This document shows, piece after piece, positions 28,960 through 42,184 of a DNA stretch of 64,000 nt (position 1 is the stretch's first letter; the number at the start of each line of letters is the position of its first letter). The stretch covers positions 699,501-763,500 of the forward strand of contig OW203751.1 of the NCBI GenBank assembly GCA_934045075.1. Direction: 5' to 3'. This stretch comes from Yponomeuta sedellus. Lineage: Eukaryota > Arthropoda > Insecta > Lepidoptera > Yponomeutidae. The position numbers and the translations under genes are program-made. The notes beneath the pieces are model-generated. The model had not been told where the DNA came from, did not search any database, and saw only the letters and a list, made by a program, of their open reading frames with translations.

Positions 28960-30183
28960 TCTATTATTATATATATATAAAGCTACAATGCGATATACTC
29001 ACTGATCTATTCATCCATACGTTTTCTCCGAAACGGTAAGATTTGGACGAAAATGATGTATGAGAAAGTTGTAGGAAATGTATGAATTACAGCCATCCTA
29101 TGAAGCCGATTTTTGAATTTCGAACGCGTTCCACTACGCGAAGGTGCTAACTCTGCAGTTTACCGGCCGATTTGGATGAAATTTTGATAGAATGGTGATA
29201 TAGTGATTCGATTGAAAAAAAAAATTTTGGTTGTTCGAAATTCAAAATGGCGGCGCAGATATAGCCGACCGAAAAATCGACCTTTGCGCAAAAAAGTCGG
29301 CAGCCAACTGGGCATATGCTGGAGATATGCCGTAAACGGCATCGCGTTGCCAAAGGACCCAGGTATATGAGAAAAATCCGACATCTCGGAATTTCAAGAT
29401 GGCGGCCGAGATATTGATGATTGAAAATGACAAATTTTTGTATGGAGATTTAGTACTAAAATTGACTTTTCAACAGAGAAATGGGACAAACTTGCGAGGC
29501 CGGAGGCCGAGCTCCACGAAGCGGGCACAAAAAGTTCTGCCGCGGCGAGGCCGAAGGCCGAGCTCCGTTTAGGCCGAGGCCGAAGGCCGAGACGATTCAA
29601 GTTATAGCGCACAAGTACCAGCGCAAAAGCAAAAAGGGACAAACTTGCGAGGCCGGAGGCCGAGCTCCGCGGAGCGGGCACGAGGAACTCCGCCGCGGCG
29701 AGGCCGAAGGCCGAGCTCCGTTTAGGCCGAGGCCGAAGGCCGAGACCATTCAGGTTACGGCGCACAAGTACCAGCGCAAAAGCCAAAAGGGACAAACTTG
29801 CGAGGCCGGAGGCCGAGCTCCGCGAAGCGGGAACGAGACACTCCGCCACGGCGAGGCCGAAGGCCGAGCTTCGTCCAGGCCGAGGCCGAAGGCCGAGAAC
29901 GTTCAGGTTACGGCGGACAAGTACCAGCGCAAGAGCAAAGAGGGACAAACTTGCGAGGCCGGAGGCCGAGCTCCGCAGAGCGGGCACGAGGAAACCCGCC
30001 GCGGCGAGGCCGAAGGCCGAGCTCCGTCCAGGCCGAGGCCGAAGGCCGAGACCATACATGTTCCCATGCAACAATTCACTACAATAAGTGTCTAGCGAGG
30101 CCCTAGGCCGAGCGCCGCGGAGAGCGCAGCTTGGAGCGGCTGGGGGTTGGCGCGCGTAAGCGCGCAGGGGGCTCGCCCCCTAG
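28960..30183 (+). mobile_element. Helitron-like non-autonomous element
   Basis: The 5' region is TCTATTATTATATATA then CTACAATGCGATATACTCAC and TCTCCGAAACGGTAAGATTTGG, typical of lepidopteran Helitrons. The 3' end has two hairpins (GCGCGCGTAAGCGCGC and GGGGGCTCGCCCCC) ending CTAG followed by T. No Rep/helicase is encoded. The precise 5' base is uncertain. Confidence 0.65.
29483..30095. repeat. 153-bp tandem repeat, four units, inside the Helitron
   Basis: GGGACAAACTTGCGAGG recurs at 29483, 29636, 29789 and 29942. Units are full of GAGGCCGAAGGCCGAG. At 51 codons per unit, frames stay open on both strands (about 200 codons each), which I do not take as genes. Confidence 0.92.
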
Positions 30184-30661
<478 letters not shown>

Positions 30662-31024
30662 TCATAAAAGTCCCTTCGGGAATCTACGTTCGCGCAGACT
30701 AGGAAGAAGTGTAACGAAAGTACCCGAAGCTATAAATACATTCAACATGATCTTTAACCAATACGGTTAAGGTGCAGAATTGATTGCCACAGTAGCGCTA
30801 ACTATTTCGCTCACGCTTATATTGCCAAACTAATAGTCACCTGCATCGGTGACGTTGAATCAACCAATAGCAACAAAGGCGCGCGGCCTGCCATAAAATG
30901 AAACTATCTGATTGGTCGATCAACGTGCCGCACATCCAAAATTTGGTCATCTGCGCAGGTACATCCGCGAGATTTATTTCTTGTGTAGCACTGTACAGCT
31001 AATAAGGGTCACAGCACAAGCTAA

Positions 31025-31237
31025 CATAACAACATAACATAACATTTACATGCAGGCACATACATTGCTTCTGGCCCCACACTAGGATACCCTGTGTCGT
31101 GGGAGCTAGAAACAACGACATCACAAACATGTAAACATCCAAGATCTGGGCATTTTTTCTTTGTCCCCAGCCGGGATTCGAAGCCGGGACCTCTTGCATG
31201 GTAGGCAGACGCGCTACCGCTACGCCACAGAGGTCGC
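31025..31237 (-). mobile_element. SINE-A copy
   Basis: Plus-strand tail TAACATTTACATGCAGGCAC to reversed head CTACGCCACAGAGGTCG. Confidence 0.85.
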
Positions 31238-31261
31238 CTGTGGCTAAGCTAACAAATAAGG

Positions 31262-31345
31262 TTTACGTGCCAGGGACGGATAGCCAGAGGTCGCGGGTTC
31301 GAATCCCGGCATGGGTGGAAATTTTAGCATCTAAATAGGTTTTTA
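31262..31345 (+). mobile_element. FB-B outer-arm fragment
   Basis: CAGGGACGGATAGCCAGAGG, GGTTCGAATCCCGGCATGGG, then AAATAGGTTTTTAAAA. Confidence 0.75.
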
Positions 31346-31554
31346 AAACAAAAGATATATTTTTAAACTTTGCTTTGCTAAACAGCCAAGAACGCGGTCA
31401 GCCATTTTTGTCTATGGTTTGAAGACCTGAAGACTTGTGAACAAAGTTTGACATTCAACACCTGTGAGTGATTTGTGAGCATAGTGAAATAACAACGACG
31501 CAACCATGATTTCATCGAGTTTACGTGCAAAATATAGCAATTATCATTATCCAT

Positions 31555-31672
31555 GCTTGGCACGGATAGCCAGAGGTCGCGGGTTCGAATCCCGGCATGG
31601 GTGGAATTTTTAGCCTCTAAATAGGTTTTTAAAATTGTCCTTAGCACGGGTTAGTGCATTAAAAAGAATATC
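31555..31672 (+). mobile_element. FB-B outer-arm fragment
   Basis: GCTTGGCACGGATAGCCAGAG through GTCCTTAGCACGGGTTAGTG. Confidence 0.8.
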
Positions 31673-31792
31673 TTTTTGTTGCTTTTTGGTCCTCAAAAAA
31701 TTTACTAAAATATTTTTTGGTCTAATGAAAGAGATATTTACCACTTACTTGAAAAGAGAGTCAAATAGCGGACACTCAGTGTGTTCGCATGA

Positions 31793-31978
31793 CAATAACA
31801 TAACATTTTACATACTGGCACATACATTTCTTCTGGCCCCACACTAGGATACCCTGTGTCGTGGGAACCAGAAACAACGTCATCACAAACATGTAAACAT
31901 CCAAGAACTGGGGTTTTTGTCCCCAGCCGGGGTTCAAACACGAGGGCTCTTGCATGGTAGGCAGATGTGCTATGCGGT
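31793..31978 (-). mobile_element. SINE-A copy, head degraded
   Basis: Tail ATAACATAACATTTTACATAC and body present; reversed head stops at GGCAGATGTGCTATGCGG. Confidence 0.75.
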
Positions 31979-32029
31979 TGTCATAAAGACTGTCAGAACC
32001 TTTCGGGGACTTTAAGACATAGCTTTAAG

Positions 32030-32235
32030 CTTTTTTAGCTTTTAGGACATACCTCGGCTACTATCGGATACACATCGGACAGAATCAGATATATTCGTGT
32101 AATAGAAATATCGGAACTAACATGACACTTAATTTCAAAATCGGGAGCAGGAAGTAGTATTACACTCGTGTGCTTTCGGCGAAAACCGAAGCCTACTCTA
32201 GAGCCCGAGGTATATTCTAAACGCTAAAAGACTGT
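32030..32235. mobile_element. MITE with TTAGCTTTT..ATACCTCGG ends
   Basis: The left end TAGCTTTTAGGACATACCTCGG and right end CCGAGGTATATTCTAAACGC are inverted. The interior GTGTAATAGAAATATCGGAAC and TGTGCTTTCGGCGAAAACCG is shared with 53703-53928, 42762-43322 and 47879-48486. Confidence 0.75.
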
Positions 32236-32330
32236 ATGTGCCTGTACGTAAAATGCTAAGTCTCCTAAAGATTCTGCCAGTGTCCCGAAAATTCCGCCAG
32301 AGCCCTAAAGATTCCCGAAAGATTTGTCGG

Positions 32331-32595
32331 CCTCGGTGGCGCAGCGGTTTAGCACGCTGACAGTAAAACGGAAGGTCTCGGGTTCGATCCCCGGCCGGGA
32401 CAAACTAGGAAACGAACTTTTCTAGTTTGTCTCGGGTCTGGGATGTTATCTTTGTATTTATTGTATTAAATTTATCGTCGAGTTAGCACCTATAACACAA
32501 GTCATTTAGTTGTACTTAGTATAGGGCCAACGAGATCTGTGTAACATGTCCATGAATATTAATTAATTAATTAATTAATTATTTAATTAATTGTT
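32331..32595 (+). mobile_element. SINE-G copy
   Basis: CGGCCTCGGTGGCGCAGCGG head, body, tail CCATGAATATTAATTAATT leading into the microsatellite. Confidence 0.85.
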
Positions 32596-33017
<422 letters not shown>

Positions 33018-33029
33018 TTACTGAGTCGT

Positions 33030-33183
33030 CATCGTCAGGCTATACTAGTCCACTGCTGGACATAGCCCTCCCCTAAAGAGCGCCACGTTGTGCTATCATA
33101 GGGGGTAATGCCCATAATCCCCACGCTGGGCATGCGGGTTGGGGATCGCAGTTCGGTGGAATTGTACTGCAGGGGGCGAATCA
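33030..33183 (+). mobile_element. Family E repeat, truncated
   Basis: GGCTATACTAGTCCACTGCTG to CTGCAGGGGGCG, cut short of the right half. Confidence 0.8.
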
Positions 33184-33254
33184 TAAACCATAGTGATAAA
33201 TATCGAGCGTGTAGCATGCCCCTTCCGCTTTCCACTCTTCCCTGTTCCGGGCCA

Positions 33255-33540
33255 CCTCCTCCCAGCCCGGAAAAAAAGATCACAACCTATTTTCTGGGAA
33301 AAAACATCACAACCTATTTTCTGGGAAAAAAGATCACGACCTTTTTTCTGGCAAAAAAGGTCACAGCCTTTTTTCGGGCAAAAAAAGGTCATATCCTTTT
33401 TTCTGGCAAAAAAGGTCACCTTTTTCTGGCAAAAATGATCACCTTCTTTCGGGCAAAAAAAGGTCACCACCTTTTTTCTGGAAAAAGAGATCACAACCTT
33501 TTTTCCGGCCAAAAAGGTAACAGGTTTTTTGGCGGTGACG
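33255..33540. repeat. ~28-bp minisatellite
   Basis: About ten units of GGCAAAAAAGGTCACAACC plus TTTTTTCT type with length variation; open frames on both strands are repeat products. Confidence 0.9.
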
Positions 33541-34015
33541 TAATTTTAAATTTTGATAATGACAGACCGAATTAAAGAAATATAAAAAAGTGGTGTAAAG
33601 AGTTATATGATAATAACCTCGCCACGGTTAGCAAATTCAAATAAATTTACATTCCGTTTGCTGAATGTCAATGTACAATGTAAAATGTAAGCCGCCGCCT
33701 TCGGGCCGTATTGTAGTGGAGAAAAAGGCAGCGGAAAAAAAACTCCACTCTGACCATCTTTTCTCAAATCATCTTAGGCCAAATACATGAGTTGCCATAC
33801 GTAAACCTAATAAGATTTCATGATTGCCATTAACACAGCATATTCTCTCTCTCTCTCTGAGCGAAAAGCCTGTGCCACGCATAAAGGCTACCTTACATAA
33901 AAAATAATCTTCTCTATTACAGTTGATGGGTCCAGGAAGGTACTATTATAAAGCGACCTTAAACCTTTGCGGTCTGACCTTTGCGTCGGCCCTAACTCGG
34001 CGTGGCCGGGTATAG
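33541..34015. other. Unassigned intron DNA
   Basis: No gene or clear repeat; a (CT)n stretch at 33847-33860 and CCTGTGCCACGCATAAAGG near 33870. Confidence 0.4.
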
Positions 34016-34016
34016 A

Positions 34017-34212
34017 ATAACATAACATTTACATACAGGCACATACATTGCTTCTGGCCCCTAGGATTCCCTGTGTCGTTGGAACCAGAAACGGCGACAT
34101 CACAAGCATGTAAACATCCAAGACCCGGGGTTCTTTTGTCCCCAGCCGGGGATCAAAACGGGACCTCTCGCATAGTAGGCAGATGCGCGACCGCCGAGTC
34201 ACAGAGGTCGTC
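34017..34212 (-). mobile_element. SINE-A copy
   Basis: AACATAACATTTACATACAGG to GAGTCACAGAGGTCG; B box region mutated (GGATCAAAACGGG). Confidence 0.8.
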
Positions 34213-34496
34213 TGAGAATAGTTTTAATGGAAAAACTCCCCATTGATCATAAGCAGTTATATATTAAACGGGTGTAAACGCGATTATTTATTAGGTAAAA
34301 CGTAATTGAACGTAAACGTGATTTAACATAAGCAATCTGTAAACGTCCCACACAGGATACAGGACTTCTCTGAGGGCGAGTTTGGGCTTAATTACCACGC
34401 ATGCCCGCCGCGGATTGGCGACTTCAAGCGCTGAAGAATGAGACCGCCGGGGCCGAATATTTCGATTTGGGCTGATTAACGAATTTTCATTAACGA

Positions 34497-34860
34497 AACG
34501 CTCGTGGCCTTGGCGAACCGAGTGATTGGAATCAATCACTTGGTTAAGCAACAACAGGCGCGGTCAGGTACAGGATGGGTGAGCGTCCCGTGACTACCGC
34601 TAGTGTCATTTTTCCGAGCGCTTCCGTGCTTCACAAGGCACGTTAAGCCGTTGGTGCCGGCTGTCATATAATGGCAGTCGTTAAGCCATGTCAGAGGCCT
34701 TATGGGCGGCTTGATAACTTCTGACAGTAAGGCCCGCCACTGTCTTACAATACTCCACCAACCTGGACTTGGCCCCCGTGGTGGAGTATGGCCTAACCTT
34801 CCTGCGATGCAGGAAGAGACCCGTGCCCCAGCAGTGGGGACATACAAGGGTTGATAACGA
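34497..34860 (-). mobile_element. Family C SINE, full length
   Basis: In its own sense (plus here): head CGCTCGTGGCCTTGGCGAAC, then GGTTAAGCAACAACAGGCGC and GGATGGGTGAGCGTCCCGTG (5S-like), body GCCGTTGGTGCCGGCTGTCA, tail CCCCAGCAGTGGGGACATAC and GGGTTGATAACGA. Confidence 0.85.
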
Positions 34861-34984
34861 ACGAATTTTCAACGCGAAAAAAAACTATGTTAGTCTACGA
34901 AACTAGAAGTACGACGTCGACACAAAAAAAAAATTAAAATCCTAATCTGTGCAAACGTAAAAAAGGTTGTATTTTTTAAACGGA

Positions 34985-35615
<631 letters not shown>

Positions 35616-35779
35616 TCAGAAGTGGGAGCGTCAGCGAGGATTTAATCAAAAAGGTTTTATTCGAAGTAGCACGGGAACTGCGGCATAATGAACATTACAA
35701 GTTTAAAATGACTGCAAAGTAAGGTAATATTCGACGAATAAGCTTTATCCGAAGATTGACAAATCAGCCCTTAACAGAC

Positions 35780-36055
35780 TAATTTTAAAAACCTATTTAG
35801 AGGCTAATTTACTCGGGGCTGCAAGTGATGCAAATTACTTCGGCCAGATGTTGCTGCCTGTACGAAATGCAGAGACTATTGTAAAGAGGTTAGAAATTTC
35901 ACTGATGCTGGTAAGTCGCCCATTAGCTCCGTTGGAAAGAGCGCTGGAACGGAGAGCCAGAGGTCGCGGGTTCGAGTCCCGGCATGGGTGGAATTTTTAG
36001 CCTCTCGATAGGTTTTTGAAATTGTCCTTAGCACGGGTTAGTGCATTAAAAAAAG
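35780..36055 (+). mobile_element. FB-B element, left arm mostly deleted
   Basis: TTTTAAAAACCTATTTAGAGG (left outer end) joins directly to the inner edge of the right arm (GGGGCTGCAAGTGATGCAAA), which is complete to CTTAGCACGGGTTAGTGC. Confidence 0.8.
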
Positions 36056-36087
36056 GACATCAGTTAAAAATTAATCAATGAAATAGT

Positions 36088-36400
36088 CTTAGAACCGAGT
36101 GATTGGAATCAATCACTTGAGTTAAGCAACAACAGGCGCGGTTAGGTGCAGGATGGGAGACCGTCCCATGACTGCCGCTAGTGGCATTTTTTCCGAGCGC
36201 TTCCGTGCTTCACAAGGCACGCTAAGCCGTTGATGCCGGTTGACGACTTCATGCCTTATGGGCGGCTTCCTAACCTCTGACAGTAAGGCCCACCACTGAC
36301 ACTAACCCGGACTTGGCCCCCGTCGTGGAGTATGGCCTAACCTTCCTGCAATGCAGGAAGAGACCCGTGCCGCAGCAGTCGGGACATACAAGGGTTGATT
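36088..36400 (-). mobile_element. Family C SINE
   Basis: AACCGAGTGATTGGAATCAA, GAGTTAAGCAACAACAGGCG, GGATGGGAGACCGTCCCATG, body and tail to GGGACATACAAGGGTTG. Confidence 0.8.
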
Positions 36401-36476
36401 TTATGTATGCACTTTGGCCAACCAATACATTGCCAGACGGTTAGCTTTCGAGAAACCGGTGGTGTGTTATTTATGT

Positions 36477-36680
36477 TGCCTCTAAAGTCTGTTAGCTTTT
36501 AGAATATACCTCGGCTACTATCAGATAGAATCGGATATATTCGTGTAATAGAAATATCGGAACTAATATGACACTTAAGGTCTGCGAGACGAGGGACTTT
36601 TGTCATAAAAAATGGCCTAACCTTCCTGCAATGGAGGAAGAGACCCGTGCCCCAGCAGTGGGGACTTACGAAAGGTTGAT
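36477..36680. mobile_element. Composite of MITE, TTAA-MITE and family C fragments
   Basis: GTCTGTTAGCTTTTAGAATAT (MITE left half) to CACTTAA; then GGTCTGCGAGACGAGGGAC (start of the TTAA-type MITE of 47973); then a family C tail, CCCCAGCAGTGGGGACTTAC. Confidence 0.65.
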
Positions 36681-36764
36681 ATTATACGTCTCAATACAAC
36701 AATTCCAAGAATTCATATCGGAATATCCCAGGATGAAAAAACTTTCTTCTTTTTCACGCTATTT

Positions 36765-37140
<376 letters not shown>

Positions 37141-37269
37141 CGTTCGGACAAAAGAACGCTAGGGTCGTACGTCTATTGCGTCGTTATTATCGCAGTATAA
37201 TTTCCTAGCCGTCCTAATACATGATGTCCTAAAAACAGATATCGCAAAAAAACATGCGTCCGATTATAA

Positions 37270-37420
37270 CGCGGCTTTATCAATCAAACAGGTTTTAATC
37301 AGAGTAGCACAGAAACTGCGACTTAACGAGCGTTACAAGTGAAACTAGATGTCCATTTGAAAATCTAGATAATTTTGTGGAGACAAAAATCCTAACTTAG
37401 TCTTTTCAGTCCTTAAATAA
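37270..37420 (-). mobile_element. LINE 3'-end fragment
   Basis: Reverse of the 6850-7025 3' UTR (GGTTTTAATCAGAGTAGCACAG, TCTTTTCAGTCCTTAA). Confidence 0.65.
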
Positions 37421-37934
37421 GGGACTCTCCATAAATTACGTCACACGTTAAGATGGAGAGTGACATTGTGTGACCTCCCACCCCCCTGGGAGGGGTCCCA
37501 AATTTCATGACGTCACATTTCGAAATACACAAAACATTCGCAACTCTATCCGTAAAAACATAAGTATTTTTGAACTAAAACTTTCGTAAGCACAACACTT
37601 TGTAGACTTTTAGTCCAAGCTCAAGTTTTTAGTTTAAGCTCTGCGAATCTGAGCGAAACCTGGTCGGACTTTTCCGATATAACAACACCCGTAAGTAAAT
37701 CTAGACTAAAAGTCACAACATAAGTATTTATTGAAAAAAAAAATGAAATCGCTACTAAACTAATTTCGGAACTGCAATTTGAATTTCAATAATTTCTAAA
37801 TGTAAAATTGCAAAGTATGTCACATTTGTGACCAGCTGTAACCCCTCAGCCCGGTTTTTTGACCCCTCCTCCGTCCTTGTCGGGGAGGGTTCAAAAACCA
37901 CGAAAATCGTGTGACGTAATTTATGGATAGCCCC
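37421..37934. mobile_element. PIF/Harbinger-like MITE
   Basis: TAA|GGGACTCTCCATAAATTACG and, reverse-complemented, TAA|GGGGCTATCCATAAATTACG; TAA duplications at 37418-37420 and 37935-37937. Same family as 25953-26307. Confidence 0.82.
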
Positions 37935-37984
37935 TAACTTAAAAACAAAGAATTCATGCTTTACACTAGCTTGCTGTGTGGTAT

Positions 37985-38255
37985 CGGACTATTATCTAAT
38001 CTGTGGTATCGGCCTAGAGAATAGCACCAACCCAATGCTTCCCGCGGGTGTCGGAAAAGGCGACTAAGGGACACAAACCGAGGGGTGGGCAGCAGCGCCC
38101 CCTGCAGTACAATTCCACCGAACTGCGATCCCCAACCCGCATGCCCAGCGTGGGGATTATGGGCATTATCCCCTATTATAGCACAAAGTGGCGCTCTTTA
38201 GGGGAGGGCTGTGTCCAGCAGTGGACAAGTAACTAGTAAACCTGACGACGACGAC
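37985..38255 (-). mobile_element. Family E repeat, full
   Basis: GTGGTATCGGCCTAGAGAAT to CCAGCAGTGGACAAGTAACT. Confidence 0.8.
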
Positions 38256-38433
38256 TAGCTTTATTTGAATAATCCTTTATGTTATAGTATCCCTTTTGGC
38301 ACTAAGTGTAATTTACACATTTTTTGAACCGCGTTTCAGACCGTTATCGTTGCAGGCGTTATCGACCGATAATAACGCGTCTGTGTGGGAGAGCCTTTAT
38401 ACAGCGTCCAGTGGCGCCTTTACTCACACTATA

Positions 38434-38702
38434 CAGTCTATTTATCCTTACTTGTCCAATTAAGTAAACAAGATTCTAACCGCAAAATTGATATTTAATG
38501 CCAAGACGCAAGAACGTCGCAAGAACTAGACATTTTCTTGCAACTTCGTGAACTTTGTTTATAAAATTGGCAACGTGTTATCTAAAATAATCTCCCAGAT
38601 TACTTAATTTACTAGAATATGGTACTTTAGGACTAAAAATCCATACTTTACGGGTAGAATCTTGTTTACTAAAATGGACAAGTAAGGATAAATAAACTCT
38701 AG
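38434..38702. mobile_element. TA-type MITE
   Basis: TA|CAGTCTATTTATCCTTACTT on the left; the right end reverse-complements to TTTATTTATCCTTACTTGTCC. Long inverted ends reach AGTAAACAAGATTCTA. Confidence 0.75.
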
Positions 38703-38794
38703 TCCATTTGTTTAGGTTAAATAGTTCCAGATTCCAGGTTAAATATCCAGACAAGTAGTTACATAAATAAATGTAACTACTTGTCTGGATTATA

Positions 38795-38925
38795 TTCTTT
38801 TTTTATGCACTAACCCGTGATAAGGACACGGCACGGCTGGCCAGAGGTCGCGGGTTCGAGTCCCGGCATAGGTTTTCAAATTTGTCCGTAGCACGGGTTA
38901 GTGCCTTAAAAATAAAAATATTATA
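38795..38925 (+). mobile_element. FB-B fragment
   Basis: ATGCACTAACCCGTGATAAGG, then a tRNA-like 3' half (GGCACGGCTGGCCAGAGGTC) and CGTAGCACGGGTTAGTGCC: two outer ends with most of both arms lost. Confidence 0.75.
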
Positions 38926-39644
38926 TATACTTTAATAATTAAGTAGTAATCAAGCTTCACATCCCACTAATATTATAAAGGCGAAAGTTTCTGAGTGTGT
39001 ATGTTTGTTACTTTTTCACATTTTAATAAAATTTTGTACGGAGTTAGCTGACACCCTGGATCAAAACGAAAACGATCTGAAACGAAATGTTGATCTAGCG
39101 ATGTAAGTAGCTGCTAAAGATAAGAGTTTATAAGTGAGGTACAGTGCACAGCTGATGGCCTTTGCATTGTGTAGCACAGACAATGTGGCCGAATACAGAG
39201 TGTACATGTAGTGGTGGGTCAACTGTACCTACTTTCACATTAATTGTATGGAATAGTTACCATTTATATTATAAGAGTGCGATTGATTCGCCAACAAACT
39301 GCCACGCAGTTTGGCGAATAATTTATAAAATTTAAAACTCTGCGATGGAAACGTAAGTCAATAAATAAAAAAAAACATAGACTATGTTTGTACTGGCGGG
39401 AAAATAAGTTATTCCCATGGGAAAATCGATAAACCGCAGATAACGGATAACCGCTTTCTTGTGTCTCCGTCTATGATTGCCTGGAAGAAATTGCTTTTGG
39501 TAATAAAGCCGCCAAATGTACTATATTTTTATGTAATTTCTGTGTACAATAAAGAATATTCTATCTTTTATCTATAATACCGCGGGGTACAGCTACTTAG
39601 TTAAGTAAAACGTGTAATTAAAGTAATCCATGAAATTGTAGCAA
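38926..39644. other. Retroelement-tail-rich intron DNA
   Basis: No gene. GCGAAAGTTTCTGAGTGTGTATG (38980) and GCCAACAAACTGCCACGCAG (39290) look like dispersed retroelement ends; a LINE tail with CAATAAAGAATATTC lies at 39490-39560. Confidence 0.5.
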
Positions 39645-39925
39645 TATTGTCTTAAAAACCTATTTAGAGGCTAAAAATTCCACCTATGCCAGGACTCGAA
39701 CCCGCGACCTCTGGCTATCCGTGCCAGCGCTCTTTCCAACTGAGCTAATAGGCGACTCACCGGCATCAGTGAAATTTCGAACCTCTATACAATACTCTCT
39801 GTATTACGTACAGGCAGCGACATCTGACTCAAGTAATTTGCATCACTTGCAGCCCCGAGTACCTACTTTGCAGTTAGGTTTTACATCGGAGTGATATCAC
39901 TGTACCCACACGATTATATTTAATT
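39645..39925 (-). mobile_element. FB-B arm plus centre
   Basis: AAAACCTATTTAGAGGCTAAA, reversed tRNA-like module, inner edge CAGCGACATCTGACTCAAG, and the central block TTTTACATCGGAGTGATATC. Confidence 0.8.
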
Positions 39926-40899
39926 ATTTGTATGTATCTGTTGATAAATTTATTTATGCCACACCTGGCAATAAAGTGGCTGCACGCTGCGCGTACGGAA
40001 AAAGCCGCTTTCTGGCCAAGTGTAGACATAAAAAGATGTACACAACACGGGAGGTAATAAAGAAAGCTCTCGATCGCATATTTACGTCCCTCGCTTGTTG
40101 TGTAATGTACTTATAAGCTTATAAGTAAAGTGGTTGTAATTACACCACTTTCAATATCGTAATGTATCTCATTACGTACTTGAAATGATAATGTAATGTA
40201 AAAGGCGCGTGTTTTTTTTTAGTAGTTTTAAGATACTCCGTCTAAAAATGGACGATACTTTTGAAAATCTTAGCAAAGAGGTTTTATGTCAAGAAAGTGG
40301 TCAATATTTTATAAATTAACTTTGGGAAATAAAATATAACAAATAAACATTTAATTCTTTAATTTAATTAATTTTGACAATAAATTACAACCATTTATCT
40401 GTAACAAAAACACAAAAATATTAATTTACTTTATTAGTAATACTGGCTGTTTTTGTACCTTTGCGTAAAAAAAAAAAGTTGATGCGCGCGCATCGCTTAT
40501 TTGTGGACAAGTAAAAATAAATCCGCGCGCTTTTTCTTTTCGATGTATTGTTTTTATTTGAAAATGTCGTCAAGTAGTGATGATAACAAAGTCAGAGTTT
40601 TATTAATTTCCTCGTAAATATGTTATAAAACGTCGTATGACATACGTGCGCTTTGAAAATTACAGCCTCTGCTTCCTTATAGCCCTCGCCGATGGCTCGG
40701 GCTCGTAATATCGCCTCGGCTGTAATTTTCAACTTACCGCACTTATATCATAATGTACTATTATATATAATTATTCAAACTGTTATTTAGGCATGTATTT
40801 ATATAGGTACCTCTGAAATTATCGTTTTCTATGTTTTTTTGTACATCTACTTCCTTCCCTAATGTATTAGTCCAGTTCATCCAAATGTTGTCTGGAAGA
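39926..40899. other. AT-rich intron DNA without a recognised gene
   Basis: Contains a GC-rich island CCCTCGCCGATGGCTCGGGC (40683) and a short inverted word near 40131-40150. A 62-codon plus frame at 39928 has no motif. Confidence 0.4.
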
Positions 40900-41000
40900 G
40901 ATCACTTTTAGTGATAAGGCCGCCGTCTGTACTCTTAGGTTAAGAAATATCAGTGTAATTTCCATTTTTATGTTCAATAAAGTGTTCTCTATCTATATTC
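40900..41000 (+). mobile_element. LINE 3' tail
   Basis: GGAAGAGATCACTTTTAGTG, AAGGCCGCCGTCTGTACTC, TTCAATAAAGTGTTCTCTATC. A near-identical tail lies at 41608-41715. Confidence 0.75.
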
Positions 41001-41007
41001 TTTTTGA

Positions 41008-41262
41008 CGACCTCGGTGGCGCAGCGGTTTAGCACGCTGACTGTAAAACGGAAGGCCCCGGGTTCGATCCCCGGCCGGGTCTAACTAGGAAACGAACTTT
41101 TCTAGTTTGTCTCGGGTCTTGGATGTTATCTATGTATTTATTGTATTAAATTTATCATCGAGTCCGCACCTATAACACAAGTCATTCAGTTGTACTGAGT
41201 ATGAGCTAACGAGATCTGCGTAATATGTCCATGAATATTTATTTATTATTATTTATTTATTT
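41008..41262 (+). mobile_element. SINE-G copy
   Basis: ACGACCTCGGTGGCGCAGCG to CATGAATATTTATTTATTATT. An RTE-like tail (CTTTGCCCAGCAGTGGGACAC) follows at 41265-41340 and an FB-B outer end at 41357-41395. Confidence 0.85.
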
Positions 41263-41607
41263 ATTTAAATTGGCCGTAAGCAAAGAGTACTGGAAATCCG
41301 AAGGGGAGGCCTTTGCCCAGCAGTGGGACACAGCCATTGCAAATAAAAAAAAAATTTAATGCACTAACCCGTGCTAAGGACAATTTTCAAAACCGAATAT
41401 TCTAGTTTTAGAACACATGCCCCAGTTAGCCTTGCTAGCATTATGAATTGTCTCCGCAACCCTGCAGATCTTCATCATGCCATGCCCGGCCTCTGCATGT
41501 CAAGGTTGCGAGGTCAAGGTCAGCGAGTGACCTCGCGGCGAGACCTTCGACTGAAAAACGACGGCGGCTACGTTATATCTGCGGTCTGGCCCTAGAGTCT
41601 AATAAAG

Positions 41608-41715
41608 GTTGTCTGGAAGAGATCACTTTTAGTGATAAGGCCGCCGTCTGTACTCTCAGGTTAAGAAATATCTGTGTAATATCCATTTCTATGCACAATA
41701 AAGTGTTCTCTATCT
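41608..41715 (+). mobile_element. LINE 3' tail
   Basis: GGAAGAGATCACTTTTAGTG through AATAAAGTGTTCTCTATC. Confidence 0.7.
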
Positions 41716-41882
41716 AATACTTACGTAGTTTTCCAATAGAATGACATAAGCACGACAATGGTTGTTATTTGCCTCAATTTTGGTAGTCTACAAAGCAATA
41801 GCAGTACAATGACATCCCAAGGTATAACCCGCGCAAATTAAACAGGCATCTCTCGCGAAGAAGACCGGATTCGGTAGCACGG

Positions 41883-41919
41883 GTTATACCATATAACATA
41901 ATATGTTATATGGTATAAC
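41883..41919. repeat. AT-rich hairpin
   Basis: Perfect 17-bp arms GTTATACCATATAACAT around AAT. Confidence 0.85.
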
Positions 41920-41981
41920 TCTTGCTTTGGTATGTGGTTATGGTATGGTATAACTTTACTTAAATGTAAATGTTATATATT

Positions 41982-42184
41982 ATATAACATTTACATTCAG
42001 GCACATAGTTACATTGCTTCTGGCCCCACACTAGGATACCCTGTGTCGTGGGAACCAGAAACAACGACATCATAAACACGTAAACATCCAAGACCTGGGG
42101 TTTTTTTTTGTCCTCAGCCGACGTTCGAACCCGGGACCTCTTGCATGGTAGGCAGATGCGCTACCGCTGCGCCACAGAGGTCGT
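41982..42184 (-). mobile_element. SINE-A copy
   Basis: ATATAACATTTACATTCAGG to CTGCGCCACAGAGGTCGTC. Confidence 0.85.

Noticed and set aside
29394..30095. Overlapping ~200-codon frames on both strands
   Set aside because: Produced by the 153-bp tandem array inside a Helitron-like element.
33096..33575. Lys/Phe-rich frames on both strands
   Set aside because: They cover a family E fragment and a 28-bp minisatellite.
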